Shown here: positions 47,498 to 56,519 of the stretch, in pieces
Position numbering within the stretch: the first letter of the stretch is position 1
How the letters are laid out: each line of letters begins with the position of its first letter
Source: Thalassospira sp. MCCC 1A01428
GTDB taxonomy: Bacteria > Pseudomonadota > Alphaproteobacteria > Rhodospirillales > Thalassospiraceae
Length of the DNA: 64,000 nucleotides
Reading direction: 5' to 3'
Assembly (NCBI RefSeq): GCF_002115825.1
Contig: NZ_JFJZ01000004.1
Span: 62,001 to 126,000 of the forward strand
The notes under the pieces: generated by a model
What the model saw: the letters and a program-made list of their open reading frames with translations, nothing else
The model's database searches: none
Told to the model about the DNA's origin: nothing
Position numbers and translations under genes: made by a program

Positions 47498-48730
47498 TTA
47501 CTCGGCGTTCTTTAGCAAACTCTTAACCTGGTTATAAAGAGTCTCGGAATGGCCTGACAAATCGGACGAGAAGCTGGCAAGGCGGCCAGCCTGGTCCGAT
47601 GCCTGATCGGCCAGCGCATCAAGATTGCCAAGGTCGCGTGAAATGACATGCACGCCATTGGCGACTTCCTGAATATTAACCGTAATTTCCTGCGATGCCG
47701 AGCGCTGCTGCTCAACAACCGCGCCCAGATTACCGGCAATTTCCTCGTTTTCCTCGATCACGGTGCGGGTATCGCCCAGTTCGTTGACAACCCGGCTGGT
47801 ATTGTCGCGAATGGCGCTGATGCGATCGGTGATTTCCCGGGTTGAGCGCGCCGTTTGTGTCGCCAGCGTTTTAACTTCGTTGGCAACCACGGCAAAACCT
47901 TTGCCGGCATCCCCGGCCCGCGCGGCTTCGATGGTGGCATTCAGGGCCAAAAGGTTGGTCTGGCTGGCGATGTCCTGAATAATTTTCACAACCGAGCCAA
48001 TTTCATCAACAGCTTCGCTTAGCTGGTTCATGACCGAACCGGTATGGTCCATTTCCTTGACAGCACGGTTGGCGATTTCGGTCAAACGGTCGATCTGGCT
48101 GGAAATTTCATTGATCGACTGGGTCATTTCTTCGGAGGCCGAAGCAACGCGCTGGGCGGTGACAGCGGTATTATCGGCAGCCCCGCGCACGGAACCGGCC
48201 AGATCCGCACTGGTTGCTGATGTCTGGGTAAGTTCACCCGACAGCTTTTTAAGGGCAACGGCGGAATTGCTGACTTCGCTGGAAAGATCAACGCAGCTTT
48301 TACCCATCGTGACTTCGTCGGTGATGATATCAGCAGAAAGGGCATAACCATTGGGGGTGCCATCATCATTTTTCATGACCGTGATGGCTATCAGGATGGT
48401 GTCTTCTTCAATGCGGACGCGGTATTCCAGCGGTAAACGGTTAAGCGAGCGGCCAATGTTGCGAAATTTGTCCTGCCCCAAAACGCGATGCAGATCATTG
48501 ATGCGTTTGCCTTTGGCCGATGCGGCGGCTTCACCACGACCCGAATAGATCAGTTCACCAAAACCATAGGACATATAACGCACAACCCCATCCAGGTCGC
48601 AGGCAAGCAGACGGCTGGGAATGGCATTGAGAATGTGTTTGTAAAGCAGCGCTTCTTCCTGCTGCAGGGCCTGCGCCTGTGAAAGGGCGGCCTGGTTTTC
48701 GGCGATCTGGTTGCGTTTCGACAGAAACAT
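47498..48730 (-). CDS. Soluble methyl-accepting chemotaxis protein with PAS domain
   Basis: 410 aa from the ATG at 48730, preceded by AGGGGGA. No membrane helix is present. A PAS-like domain spans about 30-130 ([33 protein letters not shown], then [18 protein letters not shown]). The coiled signalling domain has the canonical tip ([40 protein letters not shown]). Such receptors sense internal signals such as redox state or metabolites. The Cys in MGKSCVDLS and one in the PAS domain (LLACDLDG) are visible but their role is unknown. It lies upstream of ars on the same strand but is separated by a hairpin. Confidence 0.93.
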   Translation of the reverse strand: MFLSKRNQIAENQAALSQAQALQQEEALLYKHILNAIPSRLLACDLDGVVRYMSYGFGELIYSGRGEAAASAKGKRINDLHRVLGQDKFRNIGRSLNRLPLEYRVRIEEDTILIAITVMKNDDGTPNGYALSADIITDEVTMGKSCVDLSSEVSNSAVALKKLSGELTQTSATSADLAGSVRGAADNTAVTAQRVASASEEMTQSINEISSQIDRLTEIANRAVKEMDHTGSVMNQLSEAVDEIGSVVKIIQDIASQTNLLALNATIEAARAGDAGKGFAVVANEVKTLATQTARSTREITDRISAIRDNTSRVVNELGDTRTVIEENEEIAGNLGAVVEQQRSASQEITVNIQEVANGVHVISRDLGNLDALADQASDQAGRLASFSSDLSGHSETLYNQVKSLLKNAE

Positions 48731-49056
48731 TTTATTCCCCCTGTTAGAACCTTCAGCAGCCATTGTGATGGCTTGCTGTCTGGCGACTTTCCCCCGGAAC
48801 CCCTGCCTGCATTATTGGCATCCAAAGTTGAAAAATATCGTAGCCAGAATATGTATGTCGCGGGATTTTGGGCGCGATATCAAATGGAAAAGAAAATTGC
48901 CTGCGAAGCACCTTCCGAACGGGCGGTGTGTTCTGTGTTTAGGGAATAGTATTTATAACCTTACGTATGTGTTTTGCGACAATTTTACCTGTAAATTTGG
49001 ACGGCAAGAACGACAGGCCTGCCGAATCGTTTTCGCGGCGCGACATAAGGAGTCGC
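48731..49056. other. Intergenic region upstream of the soluble chemoreceptor gene
   Basis: No larger gene is supported. The region must carry the chemoreceptor promoter on the minus strand. Just before 49057, GCGAC and GTCGC flank an AAGGAG, so a small hairpin could cover that ribosome binding site. Confidence 0.4.
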
Positions 49057-49131
49057 ATGATGGACGGTGTCGGTATTGCGACGGGTTTTAGCCCGAAAGC
49101 GTGCCATAATGGTTTTGCTGTCTGCGTATAA
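49057..49131 (+). CDS. Possible small protein (24 aa)
   Basis: AAGGAG at 49047-49052 precedes two consecutive ATG codons (49057 and 49060, the second at 7-bp spacing). They open a 24-residue frame beginning MMDGVGIATGF and ending in VCV, with TAA at 49129. It contains two Cys. No family is recognised, and a frame this short can occur by chance; the good ribosome binding site is the only argument for it. Confidence 0.22.
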   Translation: MMDGVGIATGFSPKACHNGFAVCV

Positions 49132-49147
49132 GATAATGATAATGAAT
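49132..49147. promoter_or_regulatory. Fur-box-like sequence upstream of alkB
   Basis: GATAATGATAATGAAT contains two perfect and adjacent GATAAT hexamers, the building block of the classic Fur box. It lies about 240 bp before the alkB ATG. No iron gene is adjacent, and alphaproteobacterial Fur/Irr sites vary, so this is weak. Confidence 0.25.
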
Positions 49148-49387
49148 GGTTTATTGATTTTTGTTCATTAATAAATATGGCGGGCGGAGAAAACTCGTGC
49201 CTTGCCAGGTTATGTGAAATGTTTCGGTGAATTGTTTTTGCGGTGCTGGATTGTCAAATTATTGCGCTGCAATATGAAGGACATCACCCCCGGCAGGGTC
49301 GTATGGCAGGTCAATACTTCAAATTTCGCGCAAAACCTCCTAAACCTTTGTTATGGAAGTTGCCCATTCCAGCCAGGAAAGAACGGG

Positions 49388-50002
49388 ATGATACGCGATC
49401 TGTTTGCCGACCAGCCACCACAAAACATTCTGCCATGTGATGGCGAGGCATGGCTGTATCGCGATGTGTTGCCAACCGCCGAAGCCGACCGGGTGTTTGA
49501 GCGCTTGCACGCAGCCCTGAACTGGCAGCAGGAAACGGCGTTTATTATGGGGCGGGATGTTGCGGTGCCGCGTCTGACATCGTGGTATGGCGAGGTTGCC
49601 TATCGTTATAGCGGTGTTTATCACCCGGCTGCCCCGTTTCCCAAGGTGCTGGTACCTTTGCGCCAACTGGCGGAAGAAAAATCGGCCCACACTTTTAATA
49701 CCGTATTGTTGAACCTGTATCGTGACGGGCGCGATAGCGTTGCCTGGCACGCCGATGACGAAGATGTATTGGGTGAAAACCCGGTTATTGCCAGCCTGTC
49801 ATTTGGGGGGGAACGGCGTTTTCACATGCGCCATAAAACGAATGGCGAACGGGTTAACATTGATTTACCCCATAATTCGCTGCTGGTGATGGCGGGTGCG
49901 ACCCAGCATCACTGGGTTCATCAAATTCCCAAAACGGCCCGCCCGGTATCCCCCCGCATTAACCTGACCTTCCGTCAAACCGTTGCCGATCGTCGCAGTT
50001 AA
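49388..50002 (+). CDS. alkB: Alpha-ketoglutarate-dependent dioxygenase AlkB
   Basis: 204 aa from the ATG at 49388, preceded by AGGAAAG; 62 in-frame residues upstream are not conserved. The jelly-roll fold is recognised by TSWYGEVAYRYSG, NTVLLNLYRDGRDSVAWHADDEDVLG (HxD iron ligands), IASLSFGGERRFHMRH, the distal His in the ATQHHWVHQIPK region and SPRINLTFR (the Arg contacting 2-oxoglutarate). It resembles ABH2/3-like AlkB proteins that oxidatively remove methyl groups from DNA or RNA bases. It is monocistronic; it is not beside ada. Confidence 0.92.
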   Translation: MIRDLFADQPPQNILPCDGEAWLYRDVLPTAEADRVFERLHAALNWQQETAFIMGRDVAVPRLTSWYGEVAYRYSGVYHPAAPFPKVLVPLRQLAEEKSAHTFNTVLLNLYRDGRDSVAWHADDEDVLGENPVIASLSFGGERRFHMRHKTNGERVNIDLPHNSLLVMAGATQHHWVHQIPKTARPVSPRINLTFRQTVADRRS

Positions 50003-50162
50003 CGCCTTGTGCCGTGATGCCCTGCCATATATCCCTCGCACCGCTATATTATGTGGCGGGTCGTATGTCTTTGCTCAATCACGAAGGGCAGGCCCGGGGC
50101 AATGTGATGGTTTCCTGTTTCATGCGGACATCATTTAAGGGCATGGGTTTTTGAACCGACGC

Positions 50163-50188
50163 AAAAAAAACCGCCCCAATCGGGGCGG
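50163..50188 (-). terminator. Strong minus-strand terminator with no gene before it
   Basis: On the minus strand, CCGCCCC-GATT-GGGGCGG is followed by eight T. On the plus strand there is no T-run, so it does not serve alkB. No minus-strand gene precedes it. Confidence 0.85.
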
Positions 50189-50290
50189 CAGGATATCGAA
50201 GTGCAATACGAGATTGCCGGGAAAACCGCAAACACCAACAGCGCGCGGCATGGCAAATTGCAAGGGGCAATTCGCCGGGAAGAACCGGAA

Positions 50291-50302
50291 TGAATCGATT
50301 CA
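50291..50302. promoter_or_regulatory. LacI-type operator 1
   Basis: TGAATCGATTCA is a perfect 12-bp palindrome with the central CG typical of LacI-family operators. It sits at about +2 to +13 of the predicted minus-strand transcript. Confidence 0.65.
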
Positions 50303-50347
50303 ATGAATGCATTGTGGCGATGCAATGTGGCATCTGTCAATATTATG

Positions 50348-50361
50348 TTGAACCGATTCAA
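50348..50361. promoter_or_regulatory. LacI-type operator 2
   Basis: TTGAACCGATTCAA matches operator 1 with one mismatch between arms. It is centred 58 bp away, immediately after TATTAT (50341-50346), the likely -10 of the regulator gene. It therefore suits autorepression. Confidence 0.65.
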
Positions 50362-50429
50362 AAAAATGTCATCGACTATACGATTGTGTCATGCAAAATG
50401 ACGCAGACAAACCGGGGGAATATCGGCTT

Positions 50430-51488
50430 ATGGGAAAACGGGTTCGACTGGTAGATGTCGCCAGGGCTGCGGGCGTATCCCAGGGAACAGCGTCGAATGC
50501 TTTTGGCAAACCGCATTTGGTGCGGGATGAATTGCGCGAAAAGATATTGGCCGTTGCAAGCGACCTTGGCTATCGCGGCCCACATGTGATGGCGCGTATG
50601 TTGCGCACCGGCAAGGCGGGTGCGCTGGGCGTCGTTTTCCCCGATAACCTTGAATATGCCTTTAGCGACCCGGTGGCGATTGAGCTGTTACGCGGCATTG
50701 GCCGGGAATGTGCGCGACAGGCCGTAAACATGATGATCATTTCGGCCGAAAATCAGGAACAGGCGGTATCCGCGGTGAATAACGCGGCGGTCGATGCGTT
50801 TCTGGTGCATTGTTATTCTGACAATAATGAAATTATCGCGGCCATTCGGCGGCGTAATCTGCCCATGGTTGGTATTGATACCGATATTGTGGGGGCGACG
50901 GCGACGGTTGTACTTGATGATTATGAAGGGGCGGCAACAGCCGCCCGGCACTTGCTGGAATGCGGGGCGCGCAAATTTGCCATTTTATCGCTTCAGGCCG
51001 ACGAACAAGGGCAGTTTGGTTTGATGGATGCCCGACGGCGCGGTTCGGTTAGTCATCGTGTGGTGCGCGAGCGGCTGGCCGGGTATCACGCCGCGCTGCG
51101 TGATGGCGCAATTGCGGTTGCCGATATTGTGCATATTGAATGCGAAAACCTGTCGGAAAATGTGCGCGCGCAGGTGGTGGCACTGATGGCTGAATTTCCC
51201 GATATTGATGGTATTCTGGCAATGTCCGATGTCATTGCTATTGGCGCCCTGGAGGGATTGGCCGATATTGGCTGTGCCGTGCCAGGCCAGGTGCGGGTGG
51301 TGGGGATTGATGGTGTTGCACGCGGTGCCCGCACCACACCCCCACTGACCAGTGTGGCGCAAAATTCGGTTGAAAAAGGCCGGATCGCTGCTGAACTGGC
51401 ACTGGCGGGCGAAGATGTGGCCGAGCCGGTTTTGCTAAAAACGCGATTGCTGGTTCGTGGCAGCAGCACAGACACAACTGTTTCCTGA
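50430..51488 (+). CDS. LacI family transcriptional regulator
   Basis: 352 aa from the Met of MGKRVRLVDVARAAGVSQGTASNAFGKPHLV, with GGGGGA upstream. An ATG at 50391 would add 13 residues but has no ribosome binding site. The N-terminal LacI HTH and hinge (LREKILAVASDLGYRGPHVMARMLRTG) are followed by a periplasmic-binding-protein-like sensor domain (GALGVVFPDN, DGILAMSDVIAIGALEGLADIG, VVGIDGV). Two matching operators lie just upstream. No sugar catabolic gene is adjacent, apart from the TRAP/SMP-30 cluster, which has its own regulator. The effector is unknown. Confidence 0.92.
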   Translation: MGKRVRLVDVARAAGVSQGTASNAFGKPHLVRDELREKILAVASDLGYRGPHVMARMLRTGKAGALGVVFPDNLEYAFSDPVAIELLRGIGRECARQAVNMMIISAENQEQAVSAVNNAAVDAFLVHCYSDNNEIIAAIRRRNLPMVGIDTDIVGATATVVLDDYEGAATAARHLLECGARKFAILSLQADEQGQFGLMDARRRGSVSHRVVRERLAGYHAALRDGAIAVADIVHIECENLSENVRAQVVALMAEFPDIDGILAMSDVIAIGALEGLADIGCAVPGQVRVVGIDGVARGARTTPPLTSVAQNSVEKGRIAAELALAGEDVAEPVLLKTRLLVRGSSTDTTVS

Positions 51489-51547
51489 TCGCAAGGTGGC
51501 TGACGAACCCGCCATGCTTATCCGTCGTTCCTCATGAAATTGTGTTT

Positions 51548-52318
51548 TTATGCTTCGATAATTGCTTTCATCCGCCAGTAACGTTCTGCAACGGCGGTCA
51601 GGTGGTCCTCCATCGCCTGTTCGGCTGTTACCGGGTCGTGGGCGGCAATTGCGGCATAGATTTTTTCATGCGCCTGATAGGCCGTCCGGTTACCGTCCAG
51701 CGATTTGGCCGAAATATTGCGCTGATCGTCTAGCCATTCGACAACACCGGTATAAACGGCCGTAAAAATGGGGTTGCCCCCAATTTTGGCAATCGCGATA
51801 TGGAAGGCCTCGTCGCTGCGCAGGAAGGCTTCGGAATCGTCCTGGGAATCGCGATTGTCATCTAGCAATGCGCGTAAAACCTGCAAATCCTTGTCGGTGG
51901 CTTGCTGTGCTGCAATTCGCACCAGCCCGATTTCCAGTAACGCGCGCGCTTCCTGAAAATGATGAATCCCTTGGGCATCGGCAAGAAGCAGGCGTGCCAC
52001 CCCCGATAAATCGTCGATCATGGCCTTGGCGGTTGGTTCTGCAACCCGGGCTTTTTCGCCGTTGCGCACCACTACCAGCCCCATACGCGATAGCAGGGTC
52101 AGCGCCTCGCGCACGGCAGAGCGCCCGACATCGAACAACTCCATGAATTCCCGTTCAGATGGCAGCGGATCACCTGGTTTGTAATTGTCACGAATGATGT
52201 CTTCGATTTGCAAGGCGACCTGCTCGTGCAGGCGTTGGCGCTTGACCCGGCGTTCCGGCAATGCCTTGCCAGAAGCGGAAACCGCTTCATTCATCTTCGT
52301 TTTTCTGCGTGTTTTCAT
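51548..52318 (-). CDS. GntR family regulator, FCD (FadR) subfamily, NanR-like
   Basis: 256 aa. The winged HTH (LPSEREFMELFDVGRSAVREALTLLSRMGLVVVRNGEKARV) is followed by an FCD effector domain with the metal-ligand pattern (RSDEAFHIAIAKIGGNPIF, YQAHEKIYAAIAAHDPVTAEQAMEDHLTAV). By memory of the sequence, it aligns along its length with E. coli NanR: NGE-ARV, the SG-A stretch, FIRSD/FLRSD and GNPIF. It is divergent from a TRAP transporter operon and a 17-bp palindrome lies between them, so it probably represses that operon. Sialic acid or another sugar acid is a guess; no nan genes are present. Confidence 0.9.
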   Translation of the reverse strand: MKTRRKTKMNEAVSASGKALPERRVKRQRLHEQVALQIEDIIRDNYKPGDPLPSEREFMELFDVGRSAVREALTLLSRMGLVVVRNGEKARVAEPTAKAMIDDLSGVARLLLADAQGIHHFQEARALLEIGLVRIAAQQATDKDLQVLRALLDDNRDSQDDSEAFLRSDEAFHIAIAKIGGNPIFTAVYTGVVEWLDDQRNISAKSLDGNRTAYQAHEKIYAAIAAHDPVTAEQAMEDHLTAVAERYWRMKAIIEA

Positions 52319-52350
52319 CTCAAACCTTCAGGTCTCTTCTTTTGCCTGTT

Positions 52351-52367
52351 GACCTATCTGATAGGTC
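52351..52367. promoter_or_regulatory. 17-bp palindromic operator between gntR and the TRAP genes
   Basis: GACCTATCTGATAGGTC is perfectly palindromic around a central base. It overlaps TTGACC (52349-52354), which with TAGTGT (52373-52378, 18-bp spacing) makes a plausible promoter for the TRAP operon. A bound GntR protein would block the -35. Confidence 0.75.
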
Positions 52368-52463
52368 GCTGTTAGTGTAGCTCAAACGCCACTGGTAAAC
52401 CAGCGGGACATGCGAAAAATACAAGAAGTATGACGCAGATAAAAAATAACACAGGAGGAATTC

Positions 52464-53495
52464 ATGTCGAAAGAAAACCGGAACGGGTCTGTTAGGGGTG
52501 TTGGGCGGCGTCAGTTTTTAAAAGGGGCCGGGATGGCGGCCGCGGCAACCTTTGCTGCGGGCAGCTTTAGCACCCGGGCCTTTGCCGCAGCCCAGGAGGT
52601 AAAATTTGCTCATATCTTTAATGATAGCCAACCCTTCCATAAATGGGTGTTGTGGGCGTCTGATCAAATTCTTAAGAAAACCCAGGGTCGTTACAAAATC
52701 AGTGTGTTTCCGTCATCCTCGCTGGGGGGCGAGGTCGAGATTTATCAGGGTTTGACCCTTGGTACGATTGACATGGGCTTTACCGGCAGCCCGACGGCCA
52801 GCCGTGCCTATGGGCCGATGGCATTGATCAGCGGGCCTTATATGTTCCGCGATTTCGATCATTGGGCCGCCTATCGCGACAGCGACATGCGCAAACAGGT
52901 AACTGCCGAATTCAACACGCGCTCGAACCTGAATGTTGTTGGCACGGTTTATTACGGGCTGCGCCATGTCACATCGAACAAAAAAATTGCCGAACCCGAT
53001 GATATGAAGGGGCTGAAGCTCCGCGTTCCCAATGTGCCGCTTTACCTTTTGTTCCCGCGATCGGTCGGTGCCAACCCGACCCCGATTGCCTTTTCCGAGG
53101 TTTATCTGGCCCTGCAACAAGGTGTGGTCGATGGTCAGGAAAACCCGTTACCAACGATTTTTGCCCAGAAATTCTATGAAGTTCAAAAGCATATCGCGCT
53201 GACCGGCCATATGATTGATACTCTGGTCGCAATGACCAGTTCTTCGTTGTGGTCGCAGCTTTCAGACGAAGACAAACAGATATTTTCGCAGGTTTTCGAT
53301 GAAGCGATGGCGAAATGCACCGACGAGGTGCGTGCTACTGAAATGTCGCTGATCAATGATTTCAAGACAAAATACAATGTCTCGGTTGATGAGGTTGATC
53401 GCGAAGCCTTCCGCAAAAAGATGATCCCGGAACTGACTGGCGACAACGTGCCGTGGAGCAAGTCCGATTATGAAAAAGTCCAGTTGATCACCTGA
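52464..53495 (+). CDS. TRAP transporter solute-binding protein (DctP type)
   Basis: 343 aa. It has a twin-arginine signal peptide (GRRQFLKGAGMAAAATFAAGSF). The DctP core has the conserved RYKISVFPSSSLGGEVEIYQGL, GLKLRVPN (the Arg that binds the substrate carboxylate) and AFSEVYLALQQGVVDGQENPLPTIFAQKFYEVQKHIA. A strong AGGAGG precedes the ATG. It is the first gene of the TRAP operon. The ligand should be a carboxylate such as a sugar acid; the neighbouring lactonase supports this. Confidence 0.93.
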   Translation: MSKENRNGSVRGVGRRQFLKGAGMAAAATFAAGSFSTRAFAAAQEVKFAHIFNDSQPFHKWVLWASDQILKKTQGRYKISVFPSSSLGGEVEIYQGLTLGTIDMGFTGSPTASRAYGPMALISGPYMFRDFDHWAAYRDSDMRKQVTAEFNTRSNLNVVGTVYYGLRHVTSNKKIAEPDDMKGLKLRVPNVPLYLLFPRSVGANPTPIAFSEVYLALQQGVVDGQENPLPTIFAQKFYEVQKHIALTGHMIDTLVAMTSSSLWSQLSDEDKQIFSQVFDEAMAKCTDEVRATEMSLINDFKTKYNVSVDEVDREAFRKKMIPELTGDNVPWSKSDYEKVQLIT

Positions 53496-53547
53496 TTATG
53501 GTGCTCAATGGTACGAGATCTTTTGGGAATGTGCCGGGGTAAAGAAA

Positions 53548-54123
53548 ATGGACGACAAAAAACGCACACCTGTGTCCTCGCTCTTTGAGCGGGGGCACCC
53601 CGAACCGCCATTTGCGATATCGGGTGAAACAGACGGAATAACCGTTGTTAAGGATGCGCCGGTACCCCGCCTCGGGGTCGAGGATATGGTGGGGCTGGGG
53701 TTTTTCTGGGTAACCGGGGCGGTTATTTTTTTGCAGTTCTTTACCCGTTATGCCTTGAACGATTCCTTTGGCTGGACCGAGGAAATTGGCCGCTACCTTT
53801 TGATCGGGATGACCTTTATCGGGGCGGCAGCGGCGGTCAGGCGTCACGCCCATGTCAACATGACCTATTTTCATACGATTGTTGCCGCCCCGGTCCGCCG
53901 TGTGATGCACGCGCTGATTGACCTGTTCAGCATCGTCATCCTTGGGGCGCTGACCTATTTCGCGATCAAGCTGGCCAATGCGATGGGCAATCAGCCCATG
54001 ACGTCCATCAATATGTCGATGGGGATTGTTTATTGGACTGTCGCTGTTGGCATTGGCGCGATGACCGTGCGTACGCTTTTTATTGCGCGCCGTAATATCA
54101 GGCAACGCTACAGCGAACGCTGA
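53548..54123 (+). CDS. TRAP transporter small membrane subunit (DctQ type)
   Basis: 191 aa. A hydrophilic N-terminus of about 45 residues is followed by four predicted helices. The family motif is visible as WTEEIGRYLLIGMTFIGAAAAVRRHAHVNM. It pairs with the DctM subunit 30 bp downstream. The first 45 residues are longer than usual and have no recognised function. Confidence 0.9.
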   Translation: MDDKKRTPVSSLFERGHPEPPFAISGETDGITVVKDAPVPRLGVEDMVGLGFFWVTGAVIFLQFFTRYALNDSFGWTEEIGRYLLIGMTFIGAAAAVRRHAHVNMTYFHTIVAAPVRRVMHALIDLFSIVILGALTYFAIKLANAMGNQPMTSINMSMGIVYWTVAVGIGAMTVRTLFIARRNIRQRYSER

Positions 54124-54153
54124 ACTGCGCCACGCTTTTCGGGAGACCTTCCG

Positions 54154-55431
54154 TTGATTATTCTTTTGTTTGCTGCGTTGGCGGTGTTCATTTTTCTGGG
54201 CTTGCCCATTGGCCTGTCACTGGCGGGATCGTCGCTGATTTATATTCTGGTTTCCGGACATATTCCGGGGCTGGTGGTTATTCACCGGATGGTCGGTGGT
54301 GTTGATTCCTTCCCTTTGCTGGCCGTACCGTTTTTTATTCTGGCGGGGAACCTGATGAATTCGACCGGGATTACCGAGCGGATTTTTGGATTTGCGACCG
54401 CCGTTGTGGGCTGGATGCGCGGAGGCCTGGGGCATGTGAATGTCGGGGCTTCGGTTTTGTTTGCCGGCATGTCGGGGGCGGCGGTTGCCGATGCCGGCGG
54501 GCTGGGGGCGATCGAGATCAAGGCAATGCGCGATGCCGGCTATGATACCGACTTTTCAATCGGGATCACCGCCTCATCCTCGACAATCGGGCCGCTTATT
54601 CCGCCCAGTTTGCCGATGGTGATTTACGGGGTTCTGGCTTCGGCCTCGATCGGGCAGCTTTTTGCTGCTGGCATGGTGCCGGGTCTTTTGATGGCTGCCG
54701 CCCTTATGGTGATGGTTGCCTGGTATGCGCGAAAGCGCGGTTACACCCCGGCCAACAGGTTTGCCTTGCGGCTTTTGGCCCATAGTTTTTCGCGCGCCTT
54801 TCTGTCGCTGATGACGCCGTTATTGATTGTTGGTGGCATTTTGCTGGGTATTTTCACCCCGACTGAAGCTGCAATTGCCGCCGTTGCCTGGGCCTTGTTT
54901 CTGGGGACCGTGGTTTATCGTAACCTGAGCTGGAAAAGTTTTGTCGCGGTCAGCCGGGAATCGATGGAAACCACCGTTGTGATCCTGTTCGTTGTCGCCA
55001 GCGCGTCGATTTTTTCGTGGATTTTGACCGAAAATCGCGTGCCCGAGCAATTCGCCCACATGATTTCGATGACGACCGACAACAAGATCGCAATCTTGCT
55101 GCTGATCAATCTGATCCTGTTTGTGGTGGGCTGTTTTATGGAAACGGTGGCGGCAATTACAATTCTGGTACCGGTTTTGTTGCCACTTGCTGTTGGCGTT
55201 GGCGTTGATCCGGTGCAGTTCGGCGTGATTATGGTGCTAAATTTAATGATCGGCCTGTTAACGCCGCCGGTCGGCATGGTCCTTTATGTGCTTGCCAAGG
55301 TTTCCAATGTCACCTTCGAGCAATCGGCGCGTGCCACCATGCCCTTCCTCGTTCCGCTGTTGATCGTGCTGATGCTGGTTACTTTTGTGCCCCAATTCTC
55401 GATGTGGCTGCCAACGGCTTTGTATCGTTAG
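54154..55431 (+). CDS. TRAP transporter large permease (DctM type)
   Basis: 425 aa starting at TTG 54154, with GGGAG 8 bp upstream and no suitable ATG nearby. The 12-helix sodium-driven permease shows FFILAGNLMNSTGITERIFGFA, GASVLFAGMSGAAVADAGGLGAIEIKAM and ASSSTIGPLIPPSLPMVIYGVLASASIGQLFAAGMVPGLLM, followed by TPTEAAIAAVAWALF and the C-terminal LTPPVGMVLYV. It transports the carboxylate delivered by the DctP protein. Confidence 0.94.
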   Translation: MIILLFAALAVFIFLGLPIGLSLAGSSLIYILVSGHIPGLVVIHRMVGGVDSFPLLAVPFFILAGNLMNSTGITERIFGFATAVVGWMRGGLGHVNVGASVLFAGMSGAAVADAGGLGAIEIKAMRDAGYDTDFSIGITASSSTIGPLIPPSLPMVIYGVLASASIGQLFAAGMVPGLLMAAALMVMVAWYARKRGYTPANRFALRLLAHSFSRAFLSLMTPLLIVGGILLGIFTPTEAAIAAVAWALFLGTVVYRNLSWKSFVAVSRESMETTVVILFVVASASIFSWILTENRVPEQFAHMISMTTDNKIAILLLINLILFVVGCFMETVAAITILVPVLLPLAVGVGVDPVQFGVIMVLNLMIGLLTPPVGMVLYVLAKVSNVTFEQSARATMPFLVPLLIVLMLVTFVPQFSMWLPTALYR

Positions 55432-55508
55432 GCGCATATTAAAGCCTTGTTATAAATTGTTATTTTGTCATCACGTCCTTTGCGTGAGTTTGCGAGGTTA
55501 CCCGAACC

Positions 55509-56480
55509 ATGTCATTTCCAATCGATCCGTCCCGGTTAACCTATCTTGGTCAGGGGCTTGAACGCCCGGAATGCGTTTTGGCCACAGCGTCGGGATCCGT
55601 TTTTGTATGTGACTGGCGCGGCGGCATCGTCCGGTTGGGCGCGGATGGTCAGCAATCCTTTATTGGCGAGCCAAAAGCACCAGGTTCATCCGCACTTTTG
55701 CCAAATGGCATTGCCCTGATGCGTGACGGGTCGTTTCTTGCTGCCAATCTGGCCGATAGCGGTGGTATTTGGCGAATAACCCCGGACGGGCAGGTAACGC
55801 CCTTTATTACCAAGGTCGATGGCGAACCACTATTGCCCTGTAATTTTGTTGCCCTTGATGCCAAAGGCCGGATTTGGGGCACGGTTAGTACCCGGTTACA
55901 GCCACGTACGCGCGCCAACCGGCTTGACGCAGATGACGGTTTTGTTTTTGTCGCCGATCAGCATGGTGCCCGGATTGTGGCGGATGGTTTCGGGTTTACC
56001 AACGAGGTCGCCGTCGATCCGGCAGGGGAATGGCTTTATGTAAATGAAACGTTTGGTCGCCGTCTGACGCGATTGGCATTGCGCGCAGATGGCACGCTGG
56101 GAAAGCGCGAGGTCGTGGCAAGCTTTGGTCATGGGACGTTTCCCGATGGTTTGACCTTTGACAGCACCGGGGCAATCTGGCTGACCAGTGTTATTAGCAA
56201 TCGGCTGATCCGGGTGGTCCCTGGCGAGGATCCGCAAATTTTGCTTGAAGACAGCGATCCCGAACGGGTTGAGTTCGTCGAGGAGGCATTTCTTGCCGGT
56301 CGTTTTGGCGCCGAACACATGTCGGAATCGCGGGGCCGTTTCCTTGCCAATGTTTCCAGTGTGGCATTTGGCGGGCCCGATTTACGCACAGTTTATCTGG
56401 GCTGCCTTCATGACGGGAAAATTGCCAGCTTTCGCTCCCCTGTGGCCGGGATGCCGCCAGTGCATTGGAATTGGGGATAG
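55509..56480 (+). CDS. SMP-30/gluconolactonase family protein
   Basis: 323 aa six-bladed beta-propeller. The metal ligands expected for the family are recognisable: Glu in GLERPECVLATASGSVFVCDWRGG, Asn in FTNEVAVDPAGEWLYVNETFGRRL and Asp in FPDGLTFDSTGAIWLTSV. Members hydrolyse sugar lactones to sugar acids. It lies 77 bp past the TRAP permease on the same strand, so it is probably in the same operon and makes or handles the imported acid. The substrate is unknown. Confidence 0.88.
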   Translation: MSFPIDPSRLTYLGQGLERPECVLATASGSVFVCDWRGGIVRLGADGQQSFIGEPKAPGSSALLPNGIALMRDGSFLAANLADSGGIWRITPDGQVTPFITKVDGEPLLPCNFVALDAKGRIWGTVSTRLQPRTRANRLDADDGFVFVADQHGARIVADGFGFTNEVAVDPAGEWLYVNETFGRRLTRLALRADGTLGKREVVASFGHGTFPDGLTFDSTGAIWLTSVISNRLIRVVPGEDPQILLEDSDPERVEFVEEAFLAGRFGAEHMSESRGRFLANVSSVAFGGPDLRTVYLGCLHDGKIASFRSPVAGMPPVHWNWG

Positions 56481-56519
56481 GATGACAGCGGCAGGGCGGG
56501 CAGGCTGACATCTCGGGTT

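Larger units (their letters stand above)
50163..50304 (-). ncRNA. Candidate small RNA divergent from the LacI-type regulator
   Basis: A minus-strand promoter is visible as TTGACA (50335-50340) and CACAAT (50311-50316) with an 18-bp spacer. The predicted start at about 50304 falls beside a 12-bp LacI-type palindrome, and the transcript would end after about 140 nt at the strong terminator at 50163. No convincing coding frame lies between. This could be a repressor-controlled small RNA, or the remains of a lost gene. Confidence 0.4.

Noticed and set aside
50079-50361. Minus-strand frames of 76-84 codons beside the LacI-type gene
   Set aside because: They run through the strong terminator and both operators and have no ribosome binding site. 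A non-coding transcript fits better.
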